This document shows positions 23,632 through 31,728 of a DNA stretch of 32,385 nt, one piece after another (the stretch's first letter is position 1; every line of letters begins with the position of its first letter). Below the pieces are notes generated by a model, which was not told the DNA's origin, searched no databases, and worked only from the letters and a program-made list of their open reading frames with translations. Both the position numbers and the translations under genes were made by a program. Source of the stretch: an uncultured Cloacibacillus sp. (GTDB taxonomy: Bacteria > Synergistota > Synergistia > Synergistales > Synergistaceae); the NCBI GenBank assembly GCA_900545755.1, contig URAG01000020.1, positions 1-32,385 of the forward strand, given 5' to 3'.

Positions 23632-24204
23632 TTGAAAGTCGATAAAAATCTGAAGGACCAGATGCTTTTCATAAAAAAATTCGTGACGGAGCCGCGCACG
23701 ATAGGCAGCGTTACGCCGAGCTCTCCGCAGCTCGTCGACTCCATGCTCCTGAACGCTGACTGGGCGAAGCTCGGCGCGATAGCAGAGCTAGGCGCCGGCA
23801 CCGGCGTAATGACGCGCGCGATAATCGAACGCAAAGCGAAGGAATGCGAGCGGATGGTCTTCGAGATAGAAGACGAGCTGCGCAAAAATCTAGAAGACGA
23901 GACGGGGCTCGAGATATACGCCGACGCGCGCTCTCTGCCCGATGTTATGATGTCGCGCGGCATAGATAAGGCGGGGCTCATAGTTTCGAGCCTGCCCTTC
24001 ACCGTCTTGCCGCGCGAGGTGACGAAGAGCGTCATGGAAGGCGTGACGCGCAGCCTCGCGCCTGACGGCAGCTTCGTCGCGTTCCAATACTCGCTGCACA
24101 TGAAGGGGACTCTGGAAAAACTCTTCGAGCGCGTGGACGTGCGCTTCGTGATGATCAACATCCCGCCTGCCTTCGTCTACGAGTGCCGCGGCGTTAGGCG
24201 GTAA
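23632..24204 (+). CDS. class I SAM-dependent methyltransferase, PmtA/RrmA-like
   Basis: A 190-residue protein with a class I methyltransferase core: SAM motif I is AELGAGTGVMTRAI near residues 51-64, and an acidic residue in VFEIEDEL ends strand 2. The IVSSLPFTVLP region takes the place of the NPPY/F-type motif. The N-terminal FIKKFVTEPRTIGSVTPSS resembles small phospholipid (phosphatidylethanolamine) N-methyltransferases and rRNA-dimethylase-like proteins. The predicted substrate is therefore phospholipid or rRNA and cannot be decided here. The start is TTG 23632, with only a weak upstream site, so it is less certain than the function class. It lies between cysK and alaS. Confidence 0.75.
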   Translation: MKVDKNLKDQMLFIKKFVTEPRTIGSVTPSSPQLVDSMLLNADWAKLGAIAELGAGTGVMTRAIIERKAKECERMVFEIEDELRKNLEDETGLEIYADARSLPDVMMSRGIDKAGLIVSSLPFTVLPREVTKSVMEGVTRSLAPDGSFVAFQYSLHMKGTLEKLFERVDVRFVMINIPPAFVYECRGVRR

Positions 24205-24208
24205 GGCT

Positions 24209-24240
24209 GCGGCGCGCCGCGCGCGTTTTATTTTGACGCG
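24209..24240 (+). terminator. possible terminator between methyltransferase and alaS
   Basis: The perfect palindrome GCGGCGCGCCGC lies five to sixteen bases after the methyltransferase stop. It is followed by CGCG and TTTTATTTT. The stem-loop is short, so termination is only plausible. Confidence 0.4.
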
Positions 24241-24266
24241 CATTTTCAGAATAAATCGTATATAAT
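24233..24266 (+). promoter_or_regulatory. candidate alaS promoter
   Basis: A perfect TATAAT (24261-24266) lies 35 bases before the alaS start. TTGACG (24233-24238) is upstream, but the 22-base spacer is too long for a standard promoter. The -10 is credible and the -35 is not settled. Confidence 0.35.
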
Positions 24267-24301
24267 ATCTTGTTAGTTTGAATATCAATGGGGGCTGTTT
24301 C

Positions 24302-26953
24302 ATGGAACGCAGGAGCGGGAAGGAACTAAGAGAACTTTTTCTGAGCTTTTTCGAGGAGAAGGGCTGTAAGCGCTACCACAGTTTTTCGCTGGTGCCTGAC
24401 GACCCTACCCTCCTTTTTACTATAGCCGGCATGGTGCCGTTCAAGCCTTATTTCCTTGGGCTGAAAACGCCGGAAGTTACAAGGGCGACTACATCGCAGA
24501 AGTGCGTGCGCACGAACGATATAGAGAACGTCGGCCGCACTGCGCGCCACCATACGTTTTTTGAAATGCTGGGCAACTTCAGCTTCGGCGACTACTTCAA
24601 GAACGAAGTCATTCCGTGGGCGTGGGAGTTTCTCACGGAACGCGTCGGGCTCGAACGCGACCGCCTGTATGTGACCATCTACCTCGACGACGACGAGGCC
24701 TTCGATATATGGCACAAGAAAGTCGGCATTCCCGCGGACAGGATATTCCGCCTTGGCGAGGACGACAACTTCTGGGCGGCGGGCCCTGTCGGACCCTGCG
24801 GGCCGTGCTCCGAGATAATCTACGACCAGGGGCCGGAGTTCTCGTGCGGCAAACCCACCTGCACCGTCGGCTGCGACTGCGACCGCTACCTCGAAATATG
24901 GAACCTCGTCTTTATGCAGTACAACCGCGACGAAGCCGGCAACCTCACGCCGCTTCCGCATAAGAATATAGACACCGGCATGGGGCTCGAGCGCCTCACC
25001 TCCGTCGTGCAGCGTGTGCCGAACGACTTCGAGACCGACCTTTTCCGCCCGATCATGGACAAGGCCTGCGAGCTCGTCAATGTCAAGTATGGCGAAGACC
25101 CGAAAAAGGACATGGCGGTAAAGGTCATCTCCGACCACATCCGCGCATCGGCGTTCATGATAGCAGACGGCATACTGCCGACAAACGACGGCGGTGGCTA
25201 CGTTCTTCGCCGCCTCATCAGGCGCTGCGTGCGCTACGGCAGGCTGCTGGGCATCGACAAGCCGTTCCTGACCGGGCTTCTTCCCGTCGTCCGCGAGTCG
25301 ATCGGCGACGAATACAGCGAGCTTGTGGAACAGTCTTCCGCCATCGAACAGGTGCTGAGCACGGAAGAAGAGCGTTTCTCGCGCACGCTCGCGCAGGGCA
25401 GCGACCTCATGGATTCCGAGATAGCGAAGCTTGAAGCCGCAGGTAAAAACGAGCTGCCCGGCGACGTAGCCTTCGTCCTTTACGACACCTTCGGATTCCC
25501 GCTTGAGCTTACGGAAGAGATGTGCGGCGAGCGTAACATAACCGTCGATAAAGACGGCTTTGAGAAGGCCATGGAGGAGCAGCGCGAGAGGGCGCGCGCC
25601 TCAAGCAAGCAGACGAGCAGTGTGATTTCTAAGAACGTCTACACGGAGCTCGCCGACAAGATAGCCCCGTCGCCCTTCTGCGGCTACACGGATACTAAGT
25701 GCGAGGCCGAGGTCAAGGCCGTCATAATGAACGGCGCCCTTGCTGACGAAGCGACAGAGGGGCAGGAGGCCGAGCTCGTCCTTTCCAATACTCCGTTCTA
25801 CGGTGAAAAGGGCGGCCAGGTGGGAGACACGGGAACGATCACAGCTGACGGAGCCGTGTTTGAAGTAACGGACACGGTTTACCCCGTCGCCGATCTCATA
25901 GTGCATAAAGGAAAAGTAACCAAGGGAACGATAAGGAGCGGCGCTCACGTGACGGCGGAGATAGATGCCGTCCGCCGCGCCGACATACAGCGCCACCATA
26001 CAGCGACGCACCTTCTGCATGAAGCGCTCGCGCGCGTGCTCGGCAAACACGTCCGCCAGGCAGGTTCGCTAGTCACGCCGACCTTCCTGCGCTTCGACTT
26101 CAACCACTTCGCGCCGGTAAGCATTGACGAGCTGCGCGAGGCGGAGCGCATAGTCTACGAACAGGTGTTGAGAAACAGCCCCGTCACGACGCGCGTAATG
26201 CCGATTGAAGAGGCGAAGAAGACTGGAGCCCGCGCACTTTTCGACGAAAAGTATGGCGACGAAGTGCGCGTACTCGGAATTTCAGATTTCTCTACAGAGC
26301 TCTGCGGCGGAACGCACGTCAAGAGCACCGGAGAAATCGGCCTCGTTAAGATTATCCGCGAAGAGGGCATCGGCTCCGGCATCCGCAGGATAACGGCAGT
26401 CGCTGGAACACAGGCACTGCCTCTCTTCCAGACCTACGGCACGGCGGTTATGTCGCTACTGACGATGGTCGGCGGAGACGTGGACTCGCTGATGGCGAGG
26501 GTTGAAACGATGGTCGACGAGAAGAAAGTCCTCGAACGCAGGAACCGCGAGCTTCAGGTGAAAGCCGCGATGTCGGAGATAGAGAACAGCGTCAAACCAG
26601 TCGCGAACGTCAACGGCGTAGACTTCATCGCCGAGAAGTTTGACAACATCACGCCGGACCTTCTGCGCCAGATAGGCGATAGAATCCGCAACAAGTACCC
26701 GAATGCGATGATGCTCCTTGCGGGCGTCGGAGCAGAGGGCAATGTCGCGCTGACGGCCATGGCGTCTGACAACATCGTTAAACTCGGCGCGAACGCTGGC
26801 TCCCTGCTCAAGGCCGTGGCCGCGGAGCTCGGCGGCAAGGGCGGCGGACGCCCGACCCTCGCGCAGGGCGGCGCGCCGTGCGCGGACAAGCTCGACAAGG
26901 CGTTCGCGGCGGCTCCGAAGATTTTCGAGGAGCTTATGACAAAAGGAAAGTAA
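24302..26953 (+). CDS. alaS: alanine-tRNA ligase
   Basis: AlaRS charges tRNA-Ala and edits mischarged Ser and Gly. The 883-residue length is standard. Visible parts are the class II catalytic domain (FFEEKGCKRYHSFSLVP, TSQKCVRTNDIENVG, HHTFFEMLGNFSFGDYFK), the Asp/Cys-rich insertion around CGKPTCTVGCDCD, and the editing domain with HHTATHLLHEAL (about 564-575) and CGGTHVKSTGEIG (about 667). The C-terminal DHHA1-type domain has GGKGGGRPTLAQGG. ATG 24302 follows a G-rich site, and the frame extends eight codons upstream without family homology. Its last stop base is the first base of ruvX (TAATG), indicating coupling. Confidence 0.97.
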   Translation: MERRSGKELRELFLSFFEEKGCKRYHSFSLVPDDPTLLFTIAGMVPFKPYFLGLKTPEVTRATTSQKCVRTNDIENVGRTARHHTFFEMLGNFSFGDYFKNEVIPWAWEFLTERVGLERDRLYVTIYLDDDEAFDIWHKKVGIPADRIFRLGEDDNFWAAGPVGPCGPCSEIIYDQGPEFSCGKPTCTVGCDCDRYLEIWNLVFMQYNRDEAGNLTPLPHKNIDTGMGLERLTSVVQRVPNDFETDLFRPIMDKACELVNVKYGEDPKKDMAVKVISDHIRASAFMIADGILPTNDGGGYVLRRLIRRCVRYGRLLGIDKPFLTGLLPVVRESIGDEYSELVEQSSAIEQVLSTEEERFSRTLAQGSDLMDSEIAKLEAAGKNELPGDVAFVLYDTFGFPLELTEEMCGERNITVDKDGFEKAMEEQRERARASSKQTSSVISKNVYTELADKIAPSPFCGYTDTKCEAEVKAVIMNGALADEATEGQEAELVLSNTPFYGEKGGQVGDTGTITADGAVFEVTDTVYPVADLIVHKGKVTKGTIRSGAHVTAEIDAVRRADIQRHHTATHLLHEALARVLGKHVRQAGSLVTPTFLRFDFNHFAPVSIDELREAERIVYEQVLRNSPVTTRVMPIEEAKKTGARALFDEKYGDEVRVLGISDFSTELCGGTHVKSTGEIGLVKIIREEGIGSGIRRITAVAGTQALPLFQTYGTAVMSLLTMVGGDVDSLMARVETMVDEKKVLERRNRELQVKAAMSEIENSVKPVANVNGVDFIAEKFDNITPDLLRQIGDRIRNKYPNAMMLLAGVGAEGNVALTAMASDNIVKLGANAGSLLKAVAAELGGKGGGRPTLAQGGAPCADKLDKAFAAAPKIFEELMTKGK

Positions 26954-27369
26954 TGCAGCGTATCGTAGCTCTCGATATAGGCAGCGTAAGGATCGGAGTT
27001 GCGGTCAGCGACCCCTTGGGCGTATTCGCCCAGGGGGCCGCCGTTTTGAACGCGCGCGGCGACTGGCTGACGGCGCTTTCTGAAACTGTCGCCCAGTACG
27101 ACGCGCCCGTCATTCTGATAGGGATGCCGCGCCGCACAGACGGAAGCGAAGGCCCTGAGGCGGAGCGTATGCGCGCTACGGCCGAAAAGATAAAAGAGCG
27201 TTTCCCCGAATGCGAGATTCGCTTCTGGGACGAGCGCTTCACAACCACGATAGCGCAGCAGGCGCTGCTCGAAGCCGACGTGTCGCGCAGCGGCAGAAAG
27301 AAGAAAGTCGACAAAATAGCGGCGACGCTGTTGCTGCAAAGTTACCTAGACAGCGGAAGGAACATTTAA
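26953..27369 (+). CDS. ruvX: Holliday junction resolvase RuvX/YqgF
   Basis: A 138-residue RNase H-like nuclease of the YqgF family, which is needed for pre-16S rRNA 5'-end maturation and proposed to resolve Holliday junctions. Acidic active-site positions are visible: VALDIGSVRIGVAVSD near residues 5-20, VILIGMPRRTDGSEG near 54-68, and FWDERFTT with DKIAATLLLQSYL near 90-135. ATG 26953 overlaps the alaS stop by one base, with AAAGGAAAG just upstream. The gene is tightly followed by mutS. The alaS-ruvX order is common in bacteria. Confidence 0.94.
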   Translation: MQRIVALDIGSVRIGVAVSDPLGVFAQGAAVLNARGDWLTALSETVAQYDAPVILIGMPRRTDGSEGPEAERMRATAEKIKERFPECEIRFWDERFTTTIAQQALLEADVSRSGRKKKVDKIAATLLLQSYLDSGRNI

Positions 27370-27371
27370 AT

Positions 27372-29957
27372 TTGGAACTGCCGCGCGGAGTAAAAATGAC
27401 TCCAATGCTGGAGCAGTATGTCAAATGGAAGGACGCCTATCCCGACTGTCTGCTCTTCTTCCGTATGGGAGACTTCTATGAAATGTTCTTCGACGACGCG
27501 GAAATCGCGTCGTCTGTCCTCGATATAGCGCTTACATCACGCTCCAAAGAAAATGAATACAAAATACCGATGGCGGGAGTCCCGTTCCACGCCGTAGACT
27601 CGTACCTGGGACGGCTCGTCGCGGCGGGCTACCGCGTCGCTATATGCGAACAGATAACCGAGCCGGACGGCAGGGGGCTGCTTGAACGCGAGGTGACGCG
27701 CATCGTCACGCCAGGCACGTGGCTGCCGGAGAACTCCGACGACGGCGGAAAGATAGCTGCCTGCCTCTTCGACGGCAAGTCTGCGGCTGTTGCCCTGCTC
27801 GAACCGGCTAACGGCGCGCTGCGCGCCGGGACATTCACGAACGAAGGCGGCGCGGCGATACTCTCGGCATTCATGCCGGACGAGATACTTCTGCGCCGCG
27901 GGCAGCGCGAACTTTTCGAGAAAAACTGTCCGGGGCTTTCTTCGCGCGGCGTCAGCGTGACGGAATGCGAAAAAGGCTGCTTCGCCGTAGAGCAGGGCGC
28001 GGCTTGGCTCTGTCGCAAATGGGGTATAGCGTCGCTCTCCGCGATGGGCCTCGACGACAGGGACCTCGCCGCCGGGGCCGCCGCGGCCGCGGTGAAATAC
28101 CTCGAAGAGACGCAGTTCTCGAAAGCCGGCAACATTTCGTCGCTCACGCCGATGCTGCCGAAGGAGAATCTCGTCCTCGACCAGAACACGCAGGCGAACC
28201 TGGAACTTGCCGACAAGGGGCAGGCGACGCTCTTCTGGGTGCTCAACCGCTGCCGCACGCCGATGGGGCGGCGCGCGCTCAAAGAATGGATAACCTCGCC
28301 GCTTCAGGACCTCGACGAAATTTCGCGCCGCCAGGATATGATAGAGACGCTCGCCGGCGACGGCAGGCTGCGCGCCGGCCTTGCAGAACTTCTCTCGCGC
28401 TGCCGCGACATGGGAAAATCTCTCTCCCGCCTTACTCTCAAGATGGGGCTGCCATGCGACGTGCAGTCCGTCGGCGTGACGCTGAACGCCGTGCCGGATA
28501 TAGTCTCGCTTATATCCGGCTATCCCGCGCTCGCCCGCATCGTCCCGCAGTGCGGCATCTCGGAGCTCGCGGCTCTGCTGCGCGCCGCCGTAGCCGACAG
28601 CGTGCCGCGCTTCGTACGCGACGGCGGGGTTATACGCGCAGGCTTCGACGCGGAGCTCGACGAATGGCGCGACAAAGCGGCTCATTCGTCCGAGTGGCTC
28701 GCGCGATTCGAAGAATCGGAGCGCGAGCGCACCGGAATAAAGAACCTCAAGGCCGGAGTCAACAAAGTCTTCGGCTATTACATAGAAATACCGAAATCCT
28801 CGGCCTCGAAAGCGCCGATGGACTACGTGAGGAAGCAGACTCTCGTGGGCGCCGAGCGCTTCATCACGGAGGAGCTCAAGCGCTTCGAACGCGACATGTT
28901 CCGCGCCGAGGGCGAGATACTCGCGATAGAGGAACGCATCTACGCGCGGCTCGTCGGGGAGATACTCGGGCACTCCGCCGAGGTGCAGCGGACGGCGAAC
29001 TTCATATCGGCGCTCGACGTGCTTCTCTCGCTCGCATCCGTCGCCGCGGAACGCGGCTACACTCGCCCGGCGCTCGACATGAGCAAGGACTTCATCGTCA
29101 AAAACGCGCGCCATCCCGTAATCGAGGCGACGCTCGGCAAAAATCCCTTCACGCCAAACGACTTCAACTTCAGCGCCGAAAACGGGCGGCGCATCGCTCT
29201 CATAACGGGGCCGAACATGGCGGGGAAATCCACCTACCTGCGCACGGCGGCTCTCATAGCGATAATGGCGCACATGGGCTCCTTCGTCCCCGCCGAGAGC
29301 GCGAAAATCGGCCTCATAGACCGCGTGTTCACGCGCATAGGCGCGCGCGACGAGCTAGCGCGCGGGCAGAGCACCTTCATGGTCGAGATGGTCGAGACGG
29401 CGAACATCTTGCGTCACGCGACCGACAGGAGTCTCGTCATCCTCGACGAAGTCGGGCGCGGCACATCGACATACGACGGCCTCAGCATCGCATGGTCGGT
29501 CGTCGAATTTTTGCAGGGACAGGAACACGCGCAGCCGCGCGTGCTCTTCGCGACGCACTACCACGAGCTGACGCAGCTCGCCGACCTTCTGCCCGGAATC
29601 GTAAATCTAAGCATGGGTGTGGACGAAAGCGCCGGACGCATAGTTTTTCTTCACAAGATAATTGAAGCGCCGTCCGACCGTTCCTACGGCATAGAGGTCG
29701 CACGTCTGGCCGGCGTGCCGTCCGCGGTGCTGCGCCGCTCTCAGGAGCTCTTAGTGCAGTTCGAGGAACAGGCCGAAGCCCGCAACGAAAGCGTAAAAAA
29801 TTCATCTCATAACCAGCTCACGCTCTTCGACGTGCGCCAGGAGGCGATACTCGAAGAGCTCGCCGCCTGCGACCCGAACAACATGACGCCGCTCGCCGCG
29901 CTTGAACTCGTCATGAGGCTCCGCGACGAGAGCCGCAGCGTGCTGGGGTTCAAGTAG
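27372..29957 (+). CDS. mutS: DNA mismatch repair protein MutS
   Basis: MutS recognises base mismatches and small loops and recruits MutL using ATP. The 861-residue protein has the mismatch-reading FYE in RMGDFYEMFF near residue 38, connector, core and clamp domains, and the ABC-type ATPase. Walker A is GPNMAGKSTYLR near 615, Walker B is SLVILDEVGRGTSTYDG near 688, and ATHYHEL lies near 720. The start may be TTG 27372 (MELPRGVKMTPMLEQY) or ATG 27396. I favour the former because residues before the ATG look family-like, but the ATG has a closer GGAG. mutL should follow directly, and its first codons do. Confidence 0.96.
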   Translation: MELPRGVKMTPMLEQYVKWKDAYPDCLLFFRMGDFYEMFFDDAEIASSVLDIALTSRSKENEYKIPMAGVPFHAVDSYLGRLVAAGYRVAICEQITEPDGRGLLEREVTRIVTPGTWLPENSDDGGKIAACLFDGKSAAVALLEPANGALRAGTFTNEGGAAILSAFMPDEILLRRGQRELFEKNCPGLSSRGVSVTECEKGCFAVEQGAAWLCRKWGIASLSAMGLDDRDLAAGAAAAAVKYLEETQFSKAGNISSLTPMLPKENLVLDQNTQANLELADKGQATLFWVLNRCRTPMGRRALKEWITSPLQDLDEISRRQDMIETLAGDGRLRAGLAELLSRCRDMGKSLSRLTLKMGLPCDVQSVGVTLNAVPDIVSLISGYPALARIVPQCGISELAALLRAAVADSVPRFVRDGGVIRAGFDAELDEWRDKAAHSSEWLARFEESERERTGIKNLKAGVNKVFGYYIEIPKSSASKAPMDYVRKQTLVGAERFITEELKRFERDMFRAEGEILAIEERIYARLVGEILGHSAEVQRTANFISALDVLLSLASVAAERGYTRPALDMSKDFIVKNARHPVIEATLGKNPFTPNDFNFSAENGRRIALITGPNMAGKSTYLRTAALIAIMAHMGSFVPAESAKIGLIDRVFTRIGARDELARGQSTFMVEMVETANILRHATDRSLVILDEVGRGTSTYDGLSIAWSVVEFLQGQEHAQPRVLFATHYHELTQLADLLPGIVNLSMGVDESAGRIVFLHKIIEAPSDRSYGIEVARLAGVPSAVLRRSQELLVQFEEQAEARNESVKNSSHNQLTLFDVRQEAILEELAACDPNNMTPLAALELVMRLRDESRSVLGFK

Positions 29958-30003
29958 ACTTTGAATACAATGTTTCTAGGAATGGAGACCGTCCCCATAA
30001 TCA

Positions 30004-30396
30004 ATGATCAAACGTCTAGCGCCTGATATTTCCACAAGGATAGCGGCGGGGGAGGTCATCGAGCGGCCTTCTTCGGTTGCGAAGGAACTAATAGAAAACT
30101 CGCTTGACGCCGGGGCGAAGTCGATTTCGCTCTACACGGAGCAGGGCGGCAAAAGCTCGTTCGTGATAGAGGACGACGGCTGCGGCATTCCGGAGGAAAA
30201 GCTCCCCAAGCTGTTCACGGGAATGCTGAACAGCGAAACGCCCATGGATCAGAGCCGCAGCAGCATGGGCATCGGCCTGAGCGTGTGCAGCGCCATCATC
30301 AAGGCCCACGGCGGCGAGATCTGGGCGAACAAACGGGCCGGTGGCGGAACCGAAGTGGGCTTCCGGCTGGAAATGGAGGACGAAAATGGGGAATAA
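30004..30396 (+). pseudogene. chimeric frame: mutL 5' end joined to kdpD-like 3' end
   Basis: Residues 1 to about 58 are the MutL N-terminus, with KRLAPDISTRIAAGEVIERP and the ATPase motif KELIENSLDAGA. From the shared motif DDGCGIPEEKLP onward the protein is the end of a KdpD-type histidine kinase: SSMGIGLSVCSAIIKAHGG is the kinase G2 box and GGTEVGFRLEME its end. MutL should instead continue with an ERHATSK-type segment. Both families share the GHKL ATPase fold, and the join falls exactly in their common motif. ATA isoleucine codons occur up to about 30166 and none after. I read it as two gene pieces joined between roughly 30167 and 30205, by misassembly or, less likely, recombination. Only a fragment of each gene is present. 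Confidence 0.75.
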
Positions 30397-31084
30397 CAAA
30401 TATAAGGTACTTATCGTGGAGGACGACCAGAGCATTCTGGGCTTTGTCCAGACGATTCTGGAGACCAACGGCTATCAGGTGCTGACTGCCGAGCGGTGCC
30501 GTCAGGGACTGCTGATCTTTTCCTCCTACACGCCGGATCTGGTGGTGCTGGATTTGGGGCTTCCGGACATGGACGGCGGCGAATTTATCCGGCAGGTGCG
30601 CCTTTTCAGCACGGTGCCCATCATCGTCCTGTCCGCCCGGACGGAGGAGAACGACAAGGTCTCCGCGTTGGATCTGGGCGCCAACGACTACATAACCAAG
30701 CCCTTTGGGACGGCGGAGCTGCTTGCGCGGGTGCGGGCGGCGCTTCGCGCCAGCCGGAACCGGGCGCGGGTCGCGCCCTCCAACCTGTTCACCGTGGACG
30801 ATCTGGTCATCGACTATGACCGACGGCAGGTGAGCGTCGGGGGAAGCCCGGTTCACCTGACCCAGACGGAATACAACATTCTGGCGCTTCTGAGCCAGCA
30901 CACAGGCAAGGTGCTGACCTACGCCACCATCATCCGCTCCGTCTGGGGCAGCATGGACGACGGGAGCGTAAAGAAGCTGCAAGTGAACATGGCGAACATC
31001 CGCAAGAAGCTGGGCTGCCGCCCAGGCGACAGCCGGTACGTCATCAACGAGCTGGGCGTGGGATATCGAATCGCCGACGAATAA
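30386..31084 (+). CDS. kdpE: OmpR-family response regulator, KdpE-like
   Basis: A 232-residue two-component regulator. The receiver domain (about 5-118) has acidic residues in VEDDQSI, the phosphoacceptor Asp in LVVLDLGLPDMDGG and the conserved Lys in YITKPFG. A winged-helix DNA-binding domain follows (about 130-230; LTQTEYNILALLSQHTGKVLT, VNMANIRKKL, YVINELGVGYRIADE). It overlaps the kinase end by 11 bases with GGAGGA five bases before the ATG, as in natural kdpD-kdpE pairs. KdpDE systems control high-affinity potassium uptake in response to K+ limitation, but kdpFABC is not in the window. Codon use (one ATA among about 15 Ile) differs from the core genes, so this segment is probably from elsewhere. 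Confidence 0.85.
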   Translation: MGNNKYKVLIVEDDQSILGFVQTILETNGYQVLTAERCRQGLLIFSSYTPDLVVLDLGLPDMDGGEFIRQVRLFSTVPIIVLSARTEENDKVSALDLGANDYITKPFGTAELLARVRAALRASRNRARVAPSNLFTVDDLVIDYDRRQVSVGGSPVHLTQTEYNILALLSQHTGKVLTYATIIRSVWGSMDDGSVKKLQVNMANIRKKLGCRPGDSRYVINELGVGYRIADE

Positions 31085-31094
31085 ACTTGAACGA

Positions 31095-31139
31095 AAACGT
31101 TCTCCGAAGAAGCCAAAGCGGCCTTTTCGGAGAACGTTT
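31095..31139 (+). terminator. hairpin after kdpE
   Basis: AAACGTTCTCCGAA (31095-31108) pairs with TTCGGAGAACGTTT (31126-31139), a 14-base perfect stem. No T-run follows immediately; the nearest is at 31154-31158. It is probably the transcription end of the two-component genes. Confidence 0.6.
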
Positions 31140-31152
31140 CCATATCCGGCAA

Positions 31153-31188
31153 ATTTTTACCCCATTTTTACCGCCGGCACATTATAAT
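31153..31188 (+). promoter_or_regulatory. direct repeat plus -10 box before the OadB-like start
   Basis: ATTTTTACC occurs twice with an 11-base period (31153-31161 and 31164-31172), followed by a perfect TATAAT (31183-31188). Direct repeats with one helical turn of spacing in the -35 region are typical of OmpR/PhoB-family operators. The kdpE-like gene just upstream is an obvious candidate regulator. No separate -35 box is evident, as expected for activator-dependent promoters. Confidence 0.4.
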
Positions 31189-31235
31189 AGGCCCCAGTTC
31201 GCGCGGTGCTGTTACGCCGCAAAAGGAGTTTATTT

Positions 31236-31511
31236 ATGGAAGTGCTTGTGGAAAACCTGACGTTTCTGACCTGGCAGCAGGTGCTGATGTGGCTCATCGG
31301 CGGCGTGCTGATCTACCTCGCCATCGTCAAGGAGATGGAGGGCGGCGACCTGACGCTCAAGGACCTCATGAGCCATTACTCCGAGGGCGTCGGCCTTGCC
31401 AAGAACTGCATGGGCGCCCTCGAGCGCGCCGAGCAGACGATGGACCTGCTCGTCAAGGAGAATGAAGCGACGGGCAAGGTCGAAGAGAGCAAGCTTGATA
31501 TTGAGGGATAA
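31236..31511 (+). pseudogene. chimeric frame: OadB-like N-terminus joined to xseB end
   Basis: Residues 1 to about 35 (LTFLTWQQVLMWLIGG, VLIYLAIVKEME) look like the start of the beta subunit of sodium-pumping decarboxylases (OadB/GcdB), a first membrane helix. From MEGGDLTLKDL on, the sequence is the C-terminal half of exodeoxyribonuclease VII small subunit (HYSEGVGLAKNCMGALERAEQTMDLL). Neither protein is complete, and such a fusion has no sense as a natural gene. The join is near 31335-31345, at a place where both would read ATGGAG. ATG 31236 has AAAGGAG seven bases upstream. The following ispA start matches the usual xseB-ispA order, so the second part is probably native Synergistota sequence. 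Confidence 0.7.
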
Positions 31512-31524
31512 GGGGAATGATGAT

Positions 31525-31719
31525 ATGTTGAAGGAACTTTGGAAAGAGCGTCAGCAGCTGGTCGAAGAGCAGCTCGTCCGTGAACTGGAGCAGGAGCCGC
31601 CTCTTGACGCGCGCCTCGCTGAGTCGATGCGCTACAGCCTCATGGCGGGCGGCAAGCGCCTGCGTCGATGTCGCTTTGTTCACTCTGTCCACCTCCTGTT
31701 AACAATCCTAAAGAGTTAA
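31525..31719 (+). pseudogene. ispA: polyprenyl (farnesyl) diphosphate synthase, 5' fragment
   Basis: About 48 residues match the start of IspA-type prenyltransferases, which make farnesyl diphosphate for undecaprenyl and quinone synthesis. The last matching part is LAESMRYSLMAGGKRLR, where the family continues with RP and the first Asp-rich motif. Here it changes to unrelated residues (RCRFVH) at about 31668 and stops at 31719. Everything downstream belongs to a reverse-strand replication gene segment, so the gene is broken by a join rather than a point mutation. ATG 31525 has AAGGGGAA eight bases upstream and follows xseB closely, the usual gene order. Confidence 0.7.
31660..31697 (-). other. 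start of an unknown small gene after the Rep gene (partial)
   Basis: On the minus strand, AGGAGG (31692-31697) lies eight bases before GTG (31681-31683), which begins VNKATSTQ. This is placed as the gene after the replication initiator. It runs into the ispA junction after about eight codons, so nothing more can be said of its product. Confidence 0.35.
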
Positions 31720-31728
31720 CTCGCCCCA

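Noticed and set aside
27537..29273. A 578-codon open frame antisense to mutS, and a 566-codon frame at 27965-29665 on the same strand
   Set aside because: They are shadows produced by the GC-rich codon pattern of mutS. Their translations are Arg/Ala/His-rich without recognisable motifs.
30004..30396. A genuine small MutL-kinase ATPase fusion gene
   Set aside because: The codon habit shifts at the join, both halves are fragments, and two further nonsensical junctions follow within 1.5 kb.
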